64,000 nt of DNA, taken from NCBI GenBank assembly GCA_001784175.1, contig MFPR01000013.1, positions 1 to 64,000 on the forward strand, written 5' to 3'. The notes below the pieces were generated by a model. That model had not been told where the DNA came from and did no database searches. It saw only the letters and a list, made by a program, of their open reading frames with translations. The position numbers and the translations under genes were made by a program. This stretch comes from Candidatus Lindowbacteria bacterium RIFCSPLOWO2_12_FULL_62_27 (GTDB lineage: Bacteria > Lindowbacteria > 2-12-FULL-62-27). Below, in pieces: positions 42,971 to 53,045 of the stretch. Position 1 is the stretch's first letter. Each line of letters starts with the position of its first letter.

Positions 42971-44044
42971 GTGATCGTTCCGTCCCTGCTCCTGGAACTG
43001 GCGCCTGTACTCGTCAAAATCTTTGGCGCCTTCTTCGTGGTCCTTACCCTCACCGCCTACCTCACGCTGGCGGAACGGAAATTCTCCGCGTTCATTCAGG
43101 ACCGGATCGGCCCCAACCGCGTCGGGCCCTTCGGGCTCCTTCAGCCGCTGGCGGACGGGATCAAGTTCATCTTCAAAGAGGACATCATTCCCACACAGGC
43201 GCACAAGCTGTACTACATCCTCGCGCCGGCGCTGCTGCTCGTGCCGGCCCTCATGGGATACGCCGTCATCCCCTTCGGCGATTATGTCGAAGTCGCCGGC
43301 CGGCTGATCCCGCTGCAGATCGCGGACGTCGACATCGGCATTCTGTACGTTCTTGCCATCGCCGGCCTCTCGGTCTACGGGCTCTTCATGGCCGGCTGGG
43401 CGTCGAACAACAAATATTCGCTGCTCGGCGGACTGCGGTCCTCGGCGCAGATGGTGAGCTACGAGCTGACGCTGGGCCTTTCCATCGTCGGCGCCCTGCT
43501 CGTGTACGGCACCACGAACCTGCGGGACATTGTCGTTCAACAAACGGCCTACTGGCAGGTGGGGTCGATCCTGATCCCGAAATGGGGCGTTTTTTTGCAG
43601 CCGCTCGGGTTCCTCCTCTTTCTCGTCTCCGCCTTCGCCGAATCCAACCGACTGCCCTTTGACCTCCCGGAGGCCGAGAACGAGCTGGTCGGGGGATACC
43701 ACACGGAGTACGGGAGCATGAAATTCGCGATGTTTTTCATGGGCGAGTATACGGGCATGATCACGATGTCGGCGCTCCTCACGACCTTCTTTTTCGGCGG
43801 CTGGCACGTTCCATGGCTTGAGGCGGCCGGCCTTTCACGAAATGTCGCGGCGATCCTCGGCGTCGGCGCGTTCTGCGCGAAAACGGGATGTTTCCTGTTT
43901 CTCTACATCTGGGTGCGCTGGACCCTGCCGCGGTTTCGCTACGATCAGCTCATGAAGCTGTCCTGGAAAGGCGTGTTCCCGCTGGCGCTGGCCAACGTGT
44001 TCCTCACGGGTGTCTGCCTTTACCTGTACAGCCGCCTGATGTAG
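42971..44044 (+). CDS. nuoH: NADH-quinone oxidoreductase subunit H
   Basis: 357 residues from GTG 42971. About eight membrane helices; AERKFSAFIQDRIGPNRVGP and FAESNRLPFDLPEAENELVG are diagnostic. It forms the quinone-chamber side of complex I, joining the peripheral and membrane arms. First gene of a nuoH-N block; nuoA-G are absent from the window. Confidence 0.97.
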   Translation: MIVPSLLLELAPVLVKIFGAFFVVLTLTAYLTLAERKFSAFIQDRIGPNRVGPFGLLQPLADGIKFIFKEDIIPTQAHKLYYILAPALLLVPALMGYAVIPFGDYVEVAGRLIPLQIADVDIGILYVLAIAGLSVYGLFMAGWASNNKYSLLGGLRSSAQMVSYELTLGLSIVGALLVYGTTNLRDIVVQQTAYWQVGSILIPKWGVFLQPLGFLLFLVSAFAESNRLPFDLPEAENELVGGYHTEYGSMKFAMFFMGEYTGMITMSALLTTFFFGGWHVPWLEAAGLSRNVAAILGVGAFCAKTGCFLFLYIWVRWTLPRFRYDQLMKLSWKGVFPLALANVFLTGVCLYLYSRLM

Positions 44045-44071
44045 GATGCCCATGGTAAAGGAGACACGACC

Positions 44072-44590
44072 ATGATCGGGATCAAGAAACCCGAGCAGAC
44101 GCTCATGCAGAAAATATATCTCCCGGAGATCCTGCGCGGCCTGGCGATCACGATCCGGCACATGCTCCGCCAGAAGCCCGTCACCTGCGAATATCCGGAA
44201 AAACCGCACGTCGTGCCGCCGAATTTCCGCGGCCTTCATCGCCTCATTCAACGGCCCGGCGGCCGCGAGCGTTGCGTGGCCTGCGAGCTGTGCCTGACGG
44301 CGTGCCCGGCCAACTGTATTTCGATGGTCGCGGCGGACCCGAACGATCCCAACGTCGAGAAATATCCGCTCCGGTACGAGATCGACGTCCTCCGGTGCAT
44401 TTACTGCGGGTTCTGCGAGGAGGCCTGCCCCTGCGACGCCATTGAGCTGACGCCCCACTACGAGATGGCATCGAGCCGCCGCGAGGATTTCATTTTCACG
44501 AAGGACCGCCTGCTCGACAACAACCGGTACGTTCCGGAAGGGGAGAGAGTCTCGAAAGTCCGGACCAACGAGACATATCTGCGCATCTAA
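44072..44590 (+). CDS. nuoI: NADH-quinone oxidoreductase subunit I
   Basis: 172 residues, ATG 44072 with AAGGAGA upstream. Two 4Fe-4S ligand sets, CVACELCLTACP and CIYCGFCEEACP, carry clusters N6a and N6b that pass electrons towards quinone. Normal length and position after nuoH. Confidence 0.97.
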   Translation: MIGIKKPEQTLMQKIYLPEILRGLAITIRHMLRQKPVTCEYPEKPHVVPPNFRGLHRLIQRPGGRERCVACELCLTACPANCISMVAADPNDPNVEKYPLRYEIDVLRCIYCGFCEEACPCDAIELTPHYEMASSRREDFIFTKDRLLDNNRYVPEGERVSKVRTNETYLRI

Positions 44591-44594
44591 CGCC

Positions 44595-45164
44595 GTGTCC
44601 CACCTGCTGCCGGATATTTTGTTTTACGTGTTTTCCGCGCTGTCCGTCGCCGGCGCCGTCCTGGTGCTGGTGAACCGCAATCCCATGACGTGCGCCATGT
44701 CGCTCGTGGTGAGCGTGCTGTCGCTGGCGATTCTGTATCTGCTGCTGTCGGCCCATTTTCTGGCGGTGGCGCAGATGATCGTCTACGCGGGCGCGATTGT
44801 CGTGTTGTTCATTTTCGTGATCATGCTCCTGAACCTGACCGACGAGGAGCTGGGCCGGTTCCGGTTCAGCCTCTTCAAGACCATCGGCGCGTTCGTGGCC
44901 GTCGCGACGCTCCTCGCGGTCGCTCCGGACATCCGCGTGTCGATCCCGGCGCCGGCGGCCGGCGACGCCGGCGCGCCCGCCGGCTACGGAAGCACAAAGG
45001 CGGTCGGGAAGCTCCTGTTCGGCGAGTTTCTCCTCCCGTTCGAACTCACGAGCATCCTGATCCTATCGGCCATGGTCGCGGGCGTGGTGTTGGCGAAGCG
45101 CGAGCTTCAGCCGAAGAAAACGCACAGCCTGGTGGACTGGCTGCTCGGATTTTTCCGGACGTGA
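44595..45164 (+). CDS. nuoJ: NADH-quinone oxidoreductase subunit J
   Basis: 189 residues from GTG 44595, four bases after the nuoI stop. Five membrane helices; the conserved VYAGAIVVLFIFVIMLLNL helix is clear. A Gly/Ala-rich loop at about residues 115-135 is specific to this copy. Part of the proton-pumping membrane arm. Confidence 0.96.
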   Translation: MSHLLPDILFYVFSALSVAGAVLVLVNRNPMTCAMSLVVSVLSLAILYLLLSAHFLAVAQMIVYAGAIVVLFIFVIMLLNLTDEELGRFRFSLFKTIGAFVAVATLLAVAPDIRVSIPAPAAGDAGAPAGYGSTKAVGKLLFGEFLLPFELTSILILSAMVAGVVLAKRELQPKKTHSLVDWLLGFFRT

Positions 45165-45168
45165 CCCC

Positions 45169-45483
45169 ATGAATTTCTTTCCGGTCGGGCAGACGCATTT
45201 TCTGGCGACCTCGGCGTTTCTGTTTACGCTGGGCGTGCTGACGGTCGTCGTGCGGCGGAACCTGATCGTGATCCTGATGGGCGTCGAACTCATGCTGAAC
45301 GCGGGCAACCTGGCGATCGTCGCCTTCAGCCGCTTCAGCGGCCATCCGGCCGGGCATGTCTATGTGCTGCTCATCATGACGGTGGCGGCGGCGGAGGTGG
45401 CGGTCGGCCTCGGCATTCTCATTGCGCTTTTCAGGACACGCAAAACCATCAACGCCGATGAGGCGACTTACCTGCGGTGGTAG
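45169..45483 (+). CDS. nuoK: NADH-quinone oxidoreductase subunit K
   Basis: 104 residues, full length: three helices, with the proton-channel glutamates in GVELMLNAGNL and AAAEVAVGLG. The 3' end lies directly before the nuoL start. Confidence 0.96.
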   Translation: MNFFPVGQTHFLATSAFLFTLGVLTVVVRRNLIVILMGVELMLNAGNLAIVAFSRFSGHPAGHVYVLLIMTVAAAEVAVGLGILIALFRTRKTINADEATYLRW

Positions 45484-45485
45484 AC

Positions 45486-47393
45486 ATGTTCCTGCTGAGA
45501 TACATCGTCCTCCCGCCGCTGATCGCGCTCCTCGCGAATCTCCTCCTGGGCCGGTGGTGGGGCAGGAAAACGACGGCGACGCTGGCTTGCGGATCGGTCC
45601 TGCTTTCGTTTCTGGTTTCCCTGCGCGACAGTTATTACCTTTACATGATCACGCTTCCGGAAACGCGCGTGGCCTCGGACGTGATGTTCACGTGGTTGTC
45701 GATCGGCCGGTTCGAGATCCCGGTCGAATTCGTGCTTGATCCGCTGTCGGGTGCGATGTGTCTGATCATCACGGGCGTCGGATTTCTGATCCATCTCTAC
45801 AGCGTCGGCTACATGTGGCACGATCCGGGATTTCGGCGGTTCTTCGTTTATCTGAATCTCTTTATCGTCTTCATGCTGCTCCTGGTTCTGGCCGACAATC
45901 TTCTTCTTCTGTTTGTCGGCTGGGAGGGCGTGGGTCTCTGCTCATATCTGCTCATCGGGTTCTGGCATGCGGACATGAAAAACGCGTCGGCGGGGAAAAA
46001 GGCATTTGTGGTCAACCGCATCGGCGATCTGGGATTCCTCATCGGCCTCCTGCTGGTCTTTGCGGCCTTCAATACGCTGAGCGTGTCCGAAATGCAGGAG
46101 ATCATCTCGGACGCCATCGCCCGGCATCTGCCGCTGCCGCTGGCGCCGCTGGCGGCCACGGTCATCTGCCTCTGCCTGTTTGTGGGCGCGTGCGGCAAAT
46201 CCGCGCAGATTCCGCTGTACGTGTGGCTGCCGGACGCGATGGCCGGACCCACGCCGGTTTCGGCGCTCATCCATGCCGCCACGATGGTGACCGCGGGCGT
46301 TTACATGATCGCGCGGCTCCATTTTCTCTACGCATTCTCGCCGTTCGCTTCCGGCGTCGTGGCGGTCGTCGGCGCGGCCACCGCCATCTACGCCGCCATC
46401 ATCGGACTTGCCCAGAACGATATCAAGAAGGTCCTGGCCTACTCGACCGTTTCACAGCTCGGATACATGTTCCTCGCCGTCGGCGTCGGCGCCTACACGT
46501 TTGGGATTTTCCATCTGGCCACACACGCTTTTTTCAAGGCGCTTCTCTTTCTCGGATCCGGCAGCGTCATCCACGCGCTTTCCGGCGAGCAGGACCTCCG
46601 CAAGATGGGAGGCCTTTGCCGGCGCCTGCCCGTGACGTTCTGGACGTTTCTGGCCGGGACGCTCGCCATCGCCGGTGTGTGGCCGCTGGCGGGGTTTTTC
46701 TCCAAGGACGAAATCCTCATCGCGGCGCGGCTGGCCGAAACGCCGCTCATTTCCGGGCGCGCGCTTTTTGCGGTCGGGCTCTCTGCCGCGTTTCTGACGG
46801 CGTTTTACATGGGCCGGCTCTTTGTGATGGCATTTCTGGGCCCGTGCCGCGTGGAGGCGGATAAGCAGCACCACATCCACGAATCGCCATGGACGATGAC
46901 GGTCCCGCTCATCGTTCTTGCTCTTCTCTCGGCGGTCGGCGGCGCCGCCGGGGTCTATCATCACTCATTCGCCCGGTGGCTTTCTCCGCTCTACGGCGCG
47001 CCGGATGCGGCTCCGCCGGCCGTCGAACACTTTGTGATGGCTGCATCGCTGGCCGTCGCCTTTGGCGGGCTTGCCCTCTCGTTCCTGTTCTATCTGCAGG
47101 CGCCGACCCTGCCGGACCGTCTGGCCCGAACCGCCGGATGGCTCTACCGCTGGGTCGCGGAGAAATTTTACGTTGACGAACTTTACGAATGGATCGTCGT
47201 GCGGCCTGTCTATTATGTGGGCGTCGCCGGCCAGGCCTTCGACAAACATGTGGTGGACCGGGCGGTCAACTGGACGGGCGGCGGTCTCAAGGGCGCCGGA
47301 TTTCTGCTCAGCTTTTTTCAGTCCGGCAATGTCGGAACGTACGCCATCTGGTTCCTGATCGGCGTGTCGATCCTGCTCCACGTCATGCGATGA
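45486..47393 (+). CDS. nuoL: NADH-quinone oxidoreductase subunit L
   Basis: 635 residues from ATG 45486 (GGTGG five bases upstream); GTG 45477 inside the nuoK end is an alternative. Antiporter-like subunit with FVGWEGVGLCSYLLIGFW, the lysine-containing GKSAQIPLYVWLPDAMAGPT, and SALIHAATMVTAGVY. The long lateral helix and C-terminal helices are present. The stop overlaps the nuoM ATG. Confidence 0.97.
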   Translation: MFLLRYIVLPPLIALLANLLLGRWWGRKTTATLACGSVLLSFLVSLRDSYYLYMITLPETRVASDVMFTWLSIGRFEIPVEFVLDPLSGAMCLIITGVGFLIHLYSVGYMWHDPGFRRFFVYLNLFIVFMLLLVLADNLLLLFVGWEGVGLCSYLLIGFWHADMKNASAGKKAFVVNRIGDLGFLIGLLLVFAAFNTLSVSEMQEIISDAIARHLPLPLAPLAATVICLCLFVGACGKSAQIPLYVWLPDAMAGPTPVSALIHAATMVTAGVYMIARLHFLYAFSPFASGVVAVVGAATAIYAAIIGLAQNDIKKVLAYSTVSQLGYMFLAVGVGAYTFGIFHLATHAFFKALLFLGSGSVIHALSGEQDLRKMGGLCRRLPVTFWTFLAGTLAIAGVWPLAGFFSKDEILIAARLAETPLISGRALFAVGLSAAFLTAFYMGRLFVMAFLGPCRVEADKQHHIHESPWTMTVPLIVLALLSAVGGAAGVYHHSFARWLSPLYGAPDAAPPAVEHFVMAASLAVAFGGLALSFLFYLQAPTLPDRLARTAGWLYRWVAEKFYVDELYEWIVVRPVYYVGVAGQAFDKHVVDRAVNWTGGGLKGAGFLLSFFQSGNVGTYAIWFLIGVSILLHVMR

Positions 47394-48991
47394 ACATCCT
47401 CTCGGCGCTTGTTTTCTTCCCGATCGCCGGCGCGCTCCTCATCGCAATCTGGCCGTGCGCGGAACGGACGAGCTGGCGGATGGCGCTGATCGCGTCGGCG
47501 GGAGAGTTTCTCCTCAGCCTCAAGATGGCCCTGCTCTTCGATCCGAACTCCGGCCTCATGCAGATGGTGGAACAGTCCGAGTGGATTCCGACCTTCGGCA
47601 TTACGTACCTCCTGGGCGTCGACGGGGTGAGCCTCGGTCTTGTGGTTCTGACCGGCGCGCTGACGCCGATCGTCGTGCTGTCGGCGTGGGGCTCCATACA
47701 AAAACAGATCCGCGCCTACCTCGCCGGCATGCTGCTTCTGGAGGGCGCGATGGTCGGCTCCTTTCTGGCGCTGGACCTTGTTCTGTTTTTCCTCTTCTGG
47801 GAACTCATGCTGATCCCGATGGCGATCCTGATCGGCGTCTGGGGCGGCCCGCGGCGGATTTATTCGGCGATCAAGTTTTTCCTCTACACGGCCTTCGGCT
47901 CCGCCCTGATGCTGGTGTCGATTTTGTCGCTGGCGTATCTGCACATGGAGAGCCGCAATCTTCTGACGTTCAATTTTCTCATCCTGAAGGACCTCATTCT
48001 GCCCCCCCACGTCTCGCTGTACCTGTTTTTGGGATTCGCACTTGCGTTTGCGATCAAGGTTCCCGTGTTTCCGTTTCACACGTGGCTGCCGGACGCGCAC
48101 ACGGAGGCGCCGACCGGCGGCAGCGTCATTTTGGCGGGAGTTCTCCTGAAATTCGGCGTCTACGGATTTTTCCGGTTCTGCTTGCCGCTGTTCCCCGACA
48201 TCGCGATGCGCGCTGCGCCGTGGCTCGCGGGACTCGGGGTCGTCGGCATCGTCTACGGGGCGCTTGTGTCGATGGTCCAGACCGACATCAAACGCCTCGT
48301 GGCGTTCTCGTCCGTTTCGCATCTGGGCTTCTGCATGCTCGGACTCTTCGCCTTTACGGTCGAAGGCATGGCCGGCAGCCTCTTTGTGTGCCTCGCGCAC
48401 GGCGTGTCGACCGGCGCCCTGTTTTTGCTCGTCGGGTTTCTCTATGACCGCCGGCATACGCGGGACATTTCGGAATTCGGCGGGATCACGCAGGTCATGC
48501 CGTTTTACGCGGCCGTGTTCGTCATCACGGCCCTCGCGTCCGCGGGCCTGCCGGGCCTCTGCGGGTTCGTGGGAGAATTTCTGTCGCTGGCCGGCGCGTT
48601 TCTGTCGCAGAGCCTGCCGCATGCGCGGCTTCTAACGGTGGCCGCGGCCACGGCGGTGATTCTGTCGGCGGTGTATCTCCTCTGGATGGTCCAGCGCGTG
48701 TTTTTCGGCGCGCTGTCGAATGACAAAAACCGCCGGCTGGCCGACCTGACGCTCCGCGAGCGGTGCGCGATCCTTCCTCTGATCGGTCTCATGATCTGGA
48801 TGGGCGTGTATCCGGAACCGATTCTGGCCAGGATGCGCCCAACGCTCGACATGCTCCGGACGTTTGTCATGCTCAAACGCGGCCAGATCGAACGGGAACT
48901 GCAAAGAAACGACACGGCGCCGGACATCGCGCCGGCGCCGATGGAAAAACCGGGATCGCCGGCCGACCGGCCCCCGCGGGAGACGGTATGA
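47390..48991 (+). CDS. nuoM: NADH-quinone oxidoreductase subunit M
   Basis: 533 residues from ATG 47390, overlapping the nuoL TGA. Antiporter-like proton channel: FFLFWELMLIPMAILIGVWG, FHTWLPDAHTEAPTGGSV, VSMVQTDIKRLVAFSSVSH. A Pro-rich C-terminal extension of about 30 residues is not usual in NuoM. The stop overlaps nuoN. Confidence 0.97.
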   Translation: MNILSALVFFPIAGALLIAIWPCAERTSWRMALIASAGEFLLSLKMALLFDPNSGLMQMVEQSEWIPTFGITYLLGVDGVSLGLVVLTGALTPIVVLSAWGSIQKQIRAYLAGMLLLEGAMVGSFLALDLVLFFLFWELMLIPMAILIGVWGGPRRIYSAIKFFLYTAFGSALMLVSILSLAYLHMESRNLLTFNFLILKDLILPPHVSLYLFLGFALAFAIKVPVFPFHTWLPDAHTEAPTGGSVILAGVLLKFGVYGFFRFCLPLFPDIAMRAAPWLAGLGVVGIVYGALVSMVQTDIKRLVAFSSVSHLGFCMLGLFAFTVEGMAGSLFVCLAHGVSTGALFLLVGFLYDRRHTRDISEFGGITQVMPFYAAVFVITALASAGLPGLCGFVGEFLSLAGAFLSQSLPHARLLTVAAATAVILSAVYLLWMVQRVFFGALSNDKNRRLADLTLRERCAILPLIGLMIWMGVYPEPILARMRPTLDMLRTFVMLKRGQIERELQRNDTAPDIAPAPMEKPGSPADRPPRETV

Positions 48992-50478
48992 TCTCGATCA
49001 CGGCCGCCGACCTCTCGGGCATTTCGCCCGCACTGCATCTTGCGGTGGCCGGCATCGCCATCATGCTCCTCGACGCGCTCTGGCCCATGCGGTCGAAACT
49101 CCTGTCGGTTTGGATCACCCTCGCGGCGCTCGGCTGCTCTCTCACAACGAGCCTTCACCGCCTGACGGCCGGCGTGGACGTGACCCTCTTTAACGGCGCG
49201 GTCCGGATGGACGGGTACGCGCACGCGTTTTCGGCGATCATCTGCCTCGCCTCGACGCTCGCGGTCCTGTCCGCCCCCAAGTATCTGCGCCTGCGGGGCG
49301 TTCATCTCGCCGAATATTACGCGCTCCTGCTTTTCTCCGTCTGCGGCATGGTGCTCTTTGCGGCGGCGGAGGAGCTGATCATGCTTTTCCTCGCGCTGGA
49401 AACGCTGTCGATCCCGGTCTACTGCCTGGTGGGATTCACGCGGACGAACGTGTATTCGACGGAGGCGTCGATGAAATATTTCGTGATCGGCGCGTTCGCC
49501 ACCGGATTTCTCGTCTACGGCATCGCCCTCCTCTACGGCGCGGCCGGATCGGGGTATCTCGTGGATCTTCGCGCGGGCGCCGCACGGGCGCCGGGACTTT
49601 TCTACGCGGGCATGACGCTGTTGTTGGTGGGATTTCTATTCAAGATCGGCGCCGTCCCGTTCAACATGTGGACGCCCGACGCCTACGAGGGCGCGCCGAC
49701 GCCGGTGACGACCTTCATGGCCGAGGCCGTCAAGGCCGCGCCGTTCGGGGGAATGATCAAGGTGCTGTTCGTCGGATTCGGCTTTGACGCCGCGGTCGGG
49801 CTCTGGCAGCCGGCGTTGGTGGTGATCGCCGTCCTGACCATGACCGTCGGCAACCTCACGGCGCTGGTCCAGACCGACGTCAAGCGCATGATGGGCTATT
49901 CGTCCATCGCGCATTCGGGCTACATCCTGGTCGGCATCCTCGCCGCGTCGAAACTCCAGTCGGCCGACGCCCTGGCGGCGGTCCTCTATTACCTCTTCGT
50001 CTACGTCCTCATGAACGCGGGCGCCTTCGGAATTCTGATCCTGTTTTCTCACAAGGACAAGGACACAAATGCCGTGGAGGATCTGACGGGCCTCGCGCGC
50101 GAACGTCCATGGGCGGCGGCGCTCATGGCGGTCTACATGCTGTCGCTGACCGGCCTGCCGCCGCTGGCGGGATTTTTCGGCAAGTTCTACATTTTTTCGT
50201 ACGCCGTAAAGGCGGGCTATGTCCCGCTGGTGATCATCGCGATCCTCAACAGCGTGGTCTCCGCCTACTATTATTTGAAGGTCATCGTCGCGATGTATTT
50301 CCGGGGCCCCGAGGACACGGGCCGCGCGGCCGTCTTTCATTACGAGGGATACAGCGTGTTCCTGCTCGCCATGCTGTGGTTCACCGCCTGGGGCATCCTC
50401 TACTACGGCATCCATTCCGAACCCCAGCTCGCCCTAGCGCGGCTCGCGGCGTCGAGCCTGTTCGCGACGGCGCCTTGA
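48988..50478 (+). CDS. nuoN: NADH-quinone oxidoreductase subunit N
   Basis: 496 residues from ATG 48988, overlapping the nuoM stop (ATGA). Third antiporter-like subunit: FLALETLSIPVYCLVGF, GAVPFNMWTPDAYEGAPTP, TALVQTDVKRMMGYSSIAHS. It ends the complex I block; the O-antigen polymerase gene starts 28 bases later. Confidence 0.97.
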   Translation: MISITAADLSGISPALHLAVAGIAIMLLDALWPMRSKLLSVWITLAALGCSLTTSLHRLTAGVDVTLFNGAVRMDGYAHAFSAIICLASTLAVLSAPKYLRLRGVHLAEYYALLLFSVCGMVLFAAAEELIMLFLALETLSIPVYCLVGFTRTNVYSTEASMKYFVIGAFATGFLVYGIALLYGAAGSGYLVDLRAGAARAPGLFYAGMTLLLVGFLFKIGAVPFNMWTPDAYEGAPTPVTTFMAEAVKAAPFGGMIKVLFVGFGFDAAVGLWQPALVVIAVLTMTVGNLTALVQTDVKRMMGYSSIAHSGYILVGILAASKLQSADALAAVLYYLFVYVLMNAGAFGILILFSHKDKDTNAVEDLTGLARERPWAAALMAVYMLSLTGLPPLAGFFGKFYIFSYAVKAGYVPLVIIAILNSVVSAYYYLKVIVAMYFRGPEDTGRAAVFHYEGYSVFLLAMLWFTAWGILYYGIHSEPQLALARLAASSLFATAP

Positions 50479-50506
50479 GATTTGGCCTCGACATTCCCGG
50501 CCCGCG

Positions 50507-53011
50507 ATGCAGCTACTGATCTATTTTTTTAACCGCCCTGTCCATTATTTCCTGATCGCTGCCGCCGCCGTCTTTATTGGTCTGTACCTGCTCGCGCGAT
50601 CGCGCGAATCGCTCTCCCGAATCGTGTTCGCCGGACTGGTGTTGGAGCTCTGTGTTGTCACCCTTCATTTTTCCGGGTGGTTCAAGTTCATCGGGATTAC
50701 GAAGACGTTCGTGTTTGAGTTTGTGCCGCTGACGCTGTTTTTGCTCTGGATCTCGCATGCCTTCGATCGCGAAACCCACCGCCTGACTTCCGGCCCGCTC
50801 AATATCGCGGTCTTCTCGTTCTTTGTGATCTGCGTCCTCGGCGCGTTTCTGGCCCCGCGGCGTTTCTGGTATTACGCATTCGACTGGGCGGTGCGATTCG
50901 CCTCCGCGGTTCTGTTGTTTTTCCTGGTCATCCAATTCGTGAACACCCGCCGGCGCTGGACCATTATCCTGCACACGTTCCTGGCGCTGCTCGGCGTCAC
51001 TTCGATCTACTGCATCCTCCAGATGCAGGGACTCGGGTTCGAGCAGTTCGGCGGCCGGATCGTGAACGTGTCGTCGTTCGGCAACAAAAACGTCTTCGCC
51101 TCCTTCCTCTGTTTCACCACGCCCCTCGCCCTGTCGATGGCCGCCGGCGCCCGCACCGCCCCACGAGCCGCCGGCTATGGCACCCTGGCCGCGCTCGGCC
51201 TGTACAATATCTGGGTGGGTGAAACGCGTGGCGCATGGCTCGGCATGATGGCGTTCGGAGCGCTCGCGGTGCTGTTCGAATGCCGGTACGGCAGATTGAG
51301 AATGTGGGCGGGGACGATCATAAAGGCGGCCCTCCTCGTCGCGGCTGTCGCTGTCGGGGCGGTCATACTCCTCTCCGTGATCTCCGAACACCGTCTGGAC
51401 ACCCTGCGATCCATCTTTCAGACCACGTCCGGGACCAACATCATCCGTGTCTACATGTGGTGGGCGGCGGCACGAATGCTGTGGGACAACCCGCTGTTCG
51501 GCCAGGGACTCGGCACGTCCCACGTTGTCTTTCCCTTCTTCCGTCCCGACCAATACAACCGGATCGGGATGCAGCACAACACGGATTTTGTTCATTCTGA
51601 AGCGTTGCAGGTGTTGTGCGAGCAGGGAATTATTGGATTTTCGGCGTGGCTGGCGGTGCTGATCATATTCTTCATGCTGGCGCTGCGCAAACTCCGCGCG
51701 CTGGCCGATTCCGCGGACCGCTACATTCTCTTCGGCCTCACGGGCGCGCTGTTCGGCGCGCTGGTGCATGAGTCGATCAGTTTCAATCTGCGCTGGGCGT
51801 CCAGCATGATGGCATTCTGGTTCGAGATGGCGATGGCGACGCGGTATGTGATGGGATTTGAGGAGACCGCGGAGCGCCGCCGGGGAGTCCTGGCAGAACT
51901 GAGGATGCAGATCAGCCCGCGGACGCTGGCCGCCGGCCGCATGGCAGTCCTGCCGGTTCTGGGCGCGGCGTTCGTATTTATGAGTTATGGTCATTACCGC
52001 GTGCTGCGCGGCGACTGGGCGTTGAAAGAGATGCGGGTTGCAAGCCGGGCGGTGAGCATGGGAGAGGAATCGGTGAAATCGAATCCTTACAATCACAGCG
52101 CCTATGACAATCTGGCAATCCATTATTTTGAGGTAAAAGACATCCCCAAAGCGCTTGAATGGTCTTACAAGGTGATGCAGATCGCGCCCAATTATGGGTT
52201 GGTCCAACGTAACGTCGGACTGGCCTATTATGATCTTTATTCCAGGACCAATTCGCCCCTTCAACTCTATGCCGCGGCGATCGAGTTCGAGGCGGCAACC
52301 CTCCATAACAACGATATCGACAACAACGATCGCCTGGTCAAACTCTACGCCCTGCACATGAACAACGAATCCCGTGCCCGCTACCACAGCCGCCTCATGT
52401 TCTCACAGGCGGTGGAGGACTGGATGTACAATCACCATCGCATGGCCGCTACATACGGGTGGAATGTTCACCACCTCAACCTCTCCAACCTCCCGCCCGA
52501 CTTTGATCATCACAGGTATCTCTTCGAGATATTCATCAAACCCGGCAACGACGCGATTCGGGCCTACTGGCAGAAACGCCTCGATCTGCTCCATCAGCAT
52601 CGGCGGCCGCGCGACGAAATCCGATATACGCTCCGGATGGCGGCGGGATATGTGCCCGACAACCAGGCGCTGGTCGAGATGTCCATCAGGGAATACATGG
52701 AATTGGAGGAACCTGAAATCGATCTCGCCTTTCTGGCCAATTATATCGAATCGCTTCGTCCCGGGCATGGGCCGGCCGAGCTTTTGCACCAGACACGCCT
52801 GCGACTCATTGAACTGGGCGGGCCGCAAGCGTCCCCATGGATCATGTACGCCATCGGCGTCATCTCGCACCAGCTCGGCGACCATGACGCCGCCCAGCGG
52901 TTTATGTCGATGGCCCGGGCACGGGGCGCGCAGTTCAAGCAGTTCAATCCGTGGGCGGGGCGGTTGGCGGACTCGCCGGCAGGCCGGCTGCATCAATCCC
53001 GCACACCGTGA
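50507..53011 (+). CDS. O-antigen ligase/polymerase-family membrane protein with TPR tail
   Basis: 834 residues. The N-terminal half (to about residue 500) has about twelve membrane helices with the Wzy/WaaL-type periplasmic loop: NPLFGQGLGTSHVVFPF and the HNTDFVHSEALQVLCEQGIIGF motif (His and Glu-Gln-Gly-Ile typical of the family). The C-terminal half carries TPR-like units (NPYNHSAYDNLAIHYFEVKD, IPKALEWSYKVMQIAPN). Such proteins polymerise or ligate lipid-linked glycans or glycosylate proteins on the outer face of the inner membrane. It opens the polysaccharide region and may share a transcript with nuoN. Confidence 0.85.
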   Translation: MQLLIYFFNRPVHYFLIAAAAVFIGLYLLARSRESLSRIVFAGLVLELCVVTLHFSGWFKFIGITKTFVFEFVPLTLFLLWISHAFDRETHRLTSGPLNIAVFSFFVICVLGAFLAPRRFWYYAFDWAVRFASAVLLFFLVIQFVNTRRRWTIILHTFLALLGVTSIYCILQMQGLGFEQFGGRIVNVSSFGNKNVFASFLCFTTPLALSMAAGARTAPRAAGYGTLAALGLYNIWVGETRGAWLGMMAFGALAVLFECRYGRLRMWAGTIIKAALLVAAVAVGAVILLSVISEHRLDTLRSIFQTTSGTNIIRVYMWWAAARMLWDNPLFGQGLGTSHVVFPFFRPDQYNRIGMQHNTDFVHSEALQVLCEQGIIGFSAWLAVLIIFFMLALRKLRALADSADRYILFGLTGALFGALVHESISFNLRWASSMMAFWFEMAMATRYVMGFEETAERRRGVLAELRMQISPRTLAAGRMAVLPVLGAAFVFMSYGHYRVLRGDWALKEMRVASRAVSMGEESVKSNPYNHSAYDNLAIHYFEVKDIPKALEWSYKVMQIAPNYGLVQRNVGLAYYDLYSRTNSPLQLYAAAIEFEAATLHNNDIDNNDRLVKLYALHMNNESRARYHSRLMFSQAVEDWMYNHHRMAATYGWNVHHLNLSNLPPDFDHHRYLFEIFIKPGNDAIRAYWQKRLDLLHQHRRPRDEIRYTLRMAAGYVPDNQALVEMSIREYMELEEPEIDLAFLANYIESLRPGHGPAELLHQTRLRLIELGGPQASPWIMYAIGVISHQLGDHDAAQRFMSMARARGAQFKQFNPWAGRLADSPAGRLHQSRTP

Positions 53012-53045
53012 AAACCACTCGGTGAAGGATGGTGAAACCCGTCAA

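Noticed and set aside
42971-50478. Possibility that this is an Mrp antiporter or hydrogenase membrane module
   Set aside because: NuoH quinone-site motifs, NuoI clusters and H-I-J-K-L-M-N order are those of complex I.
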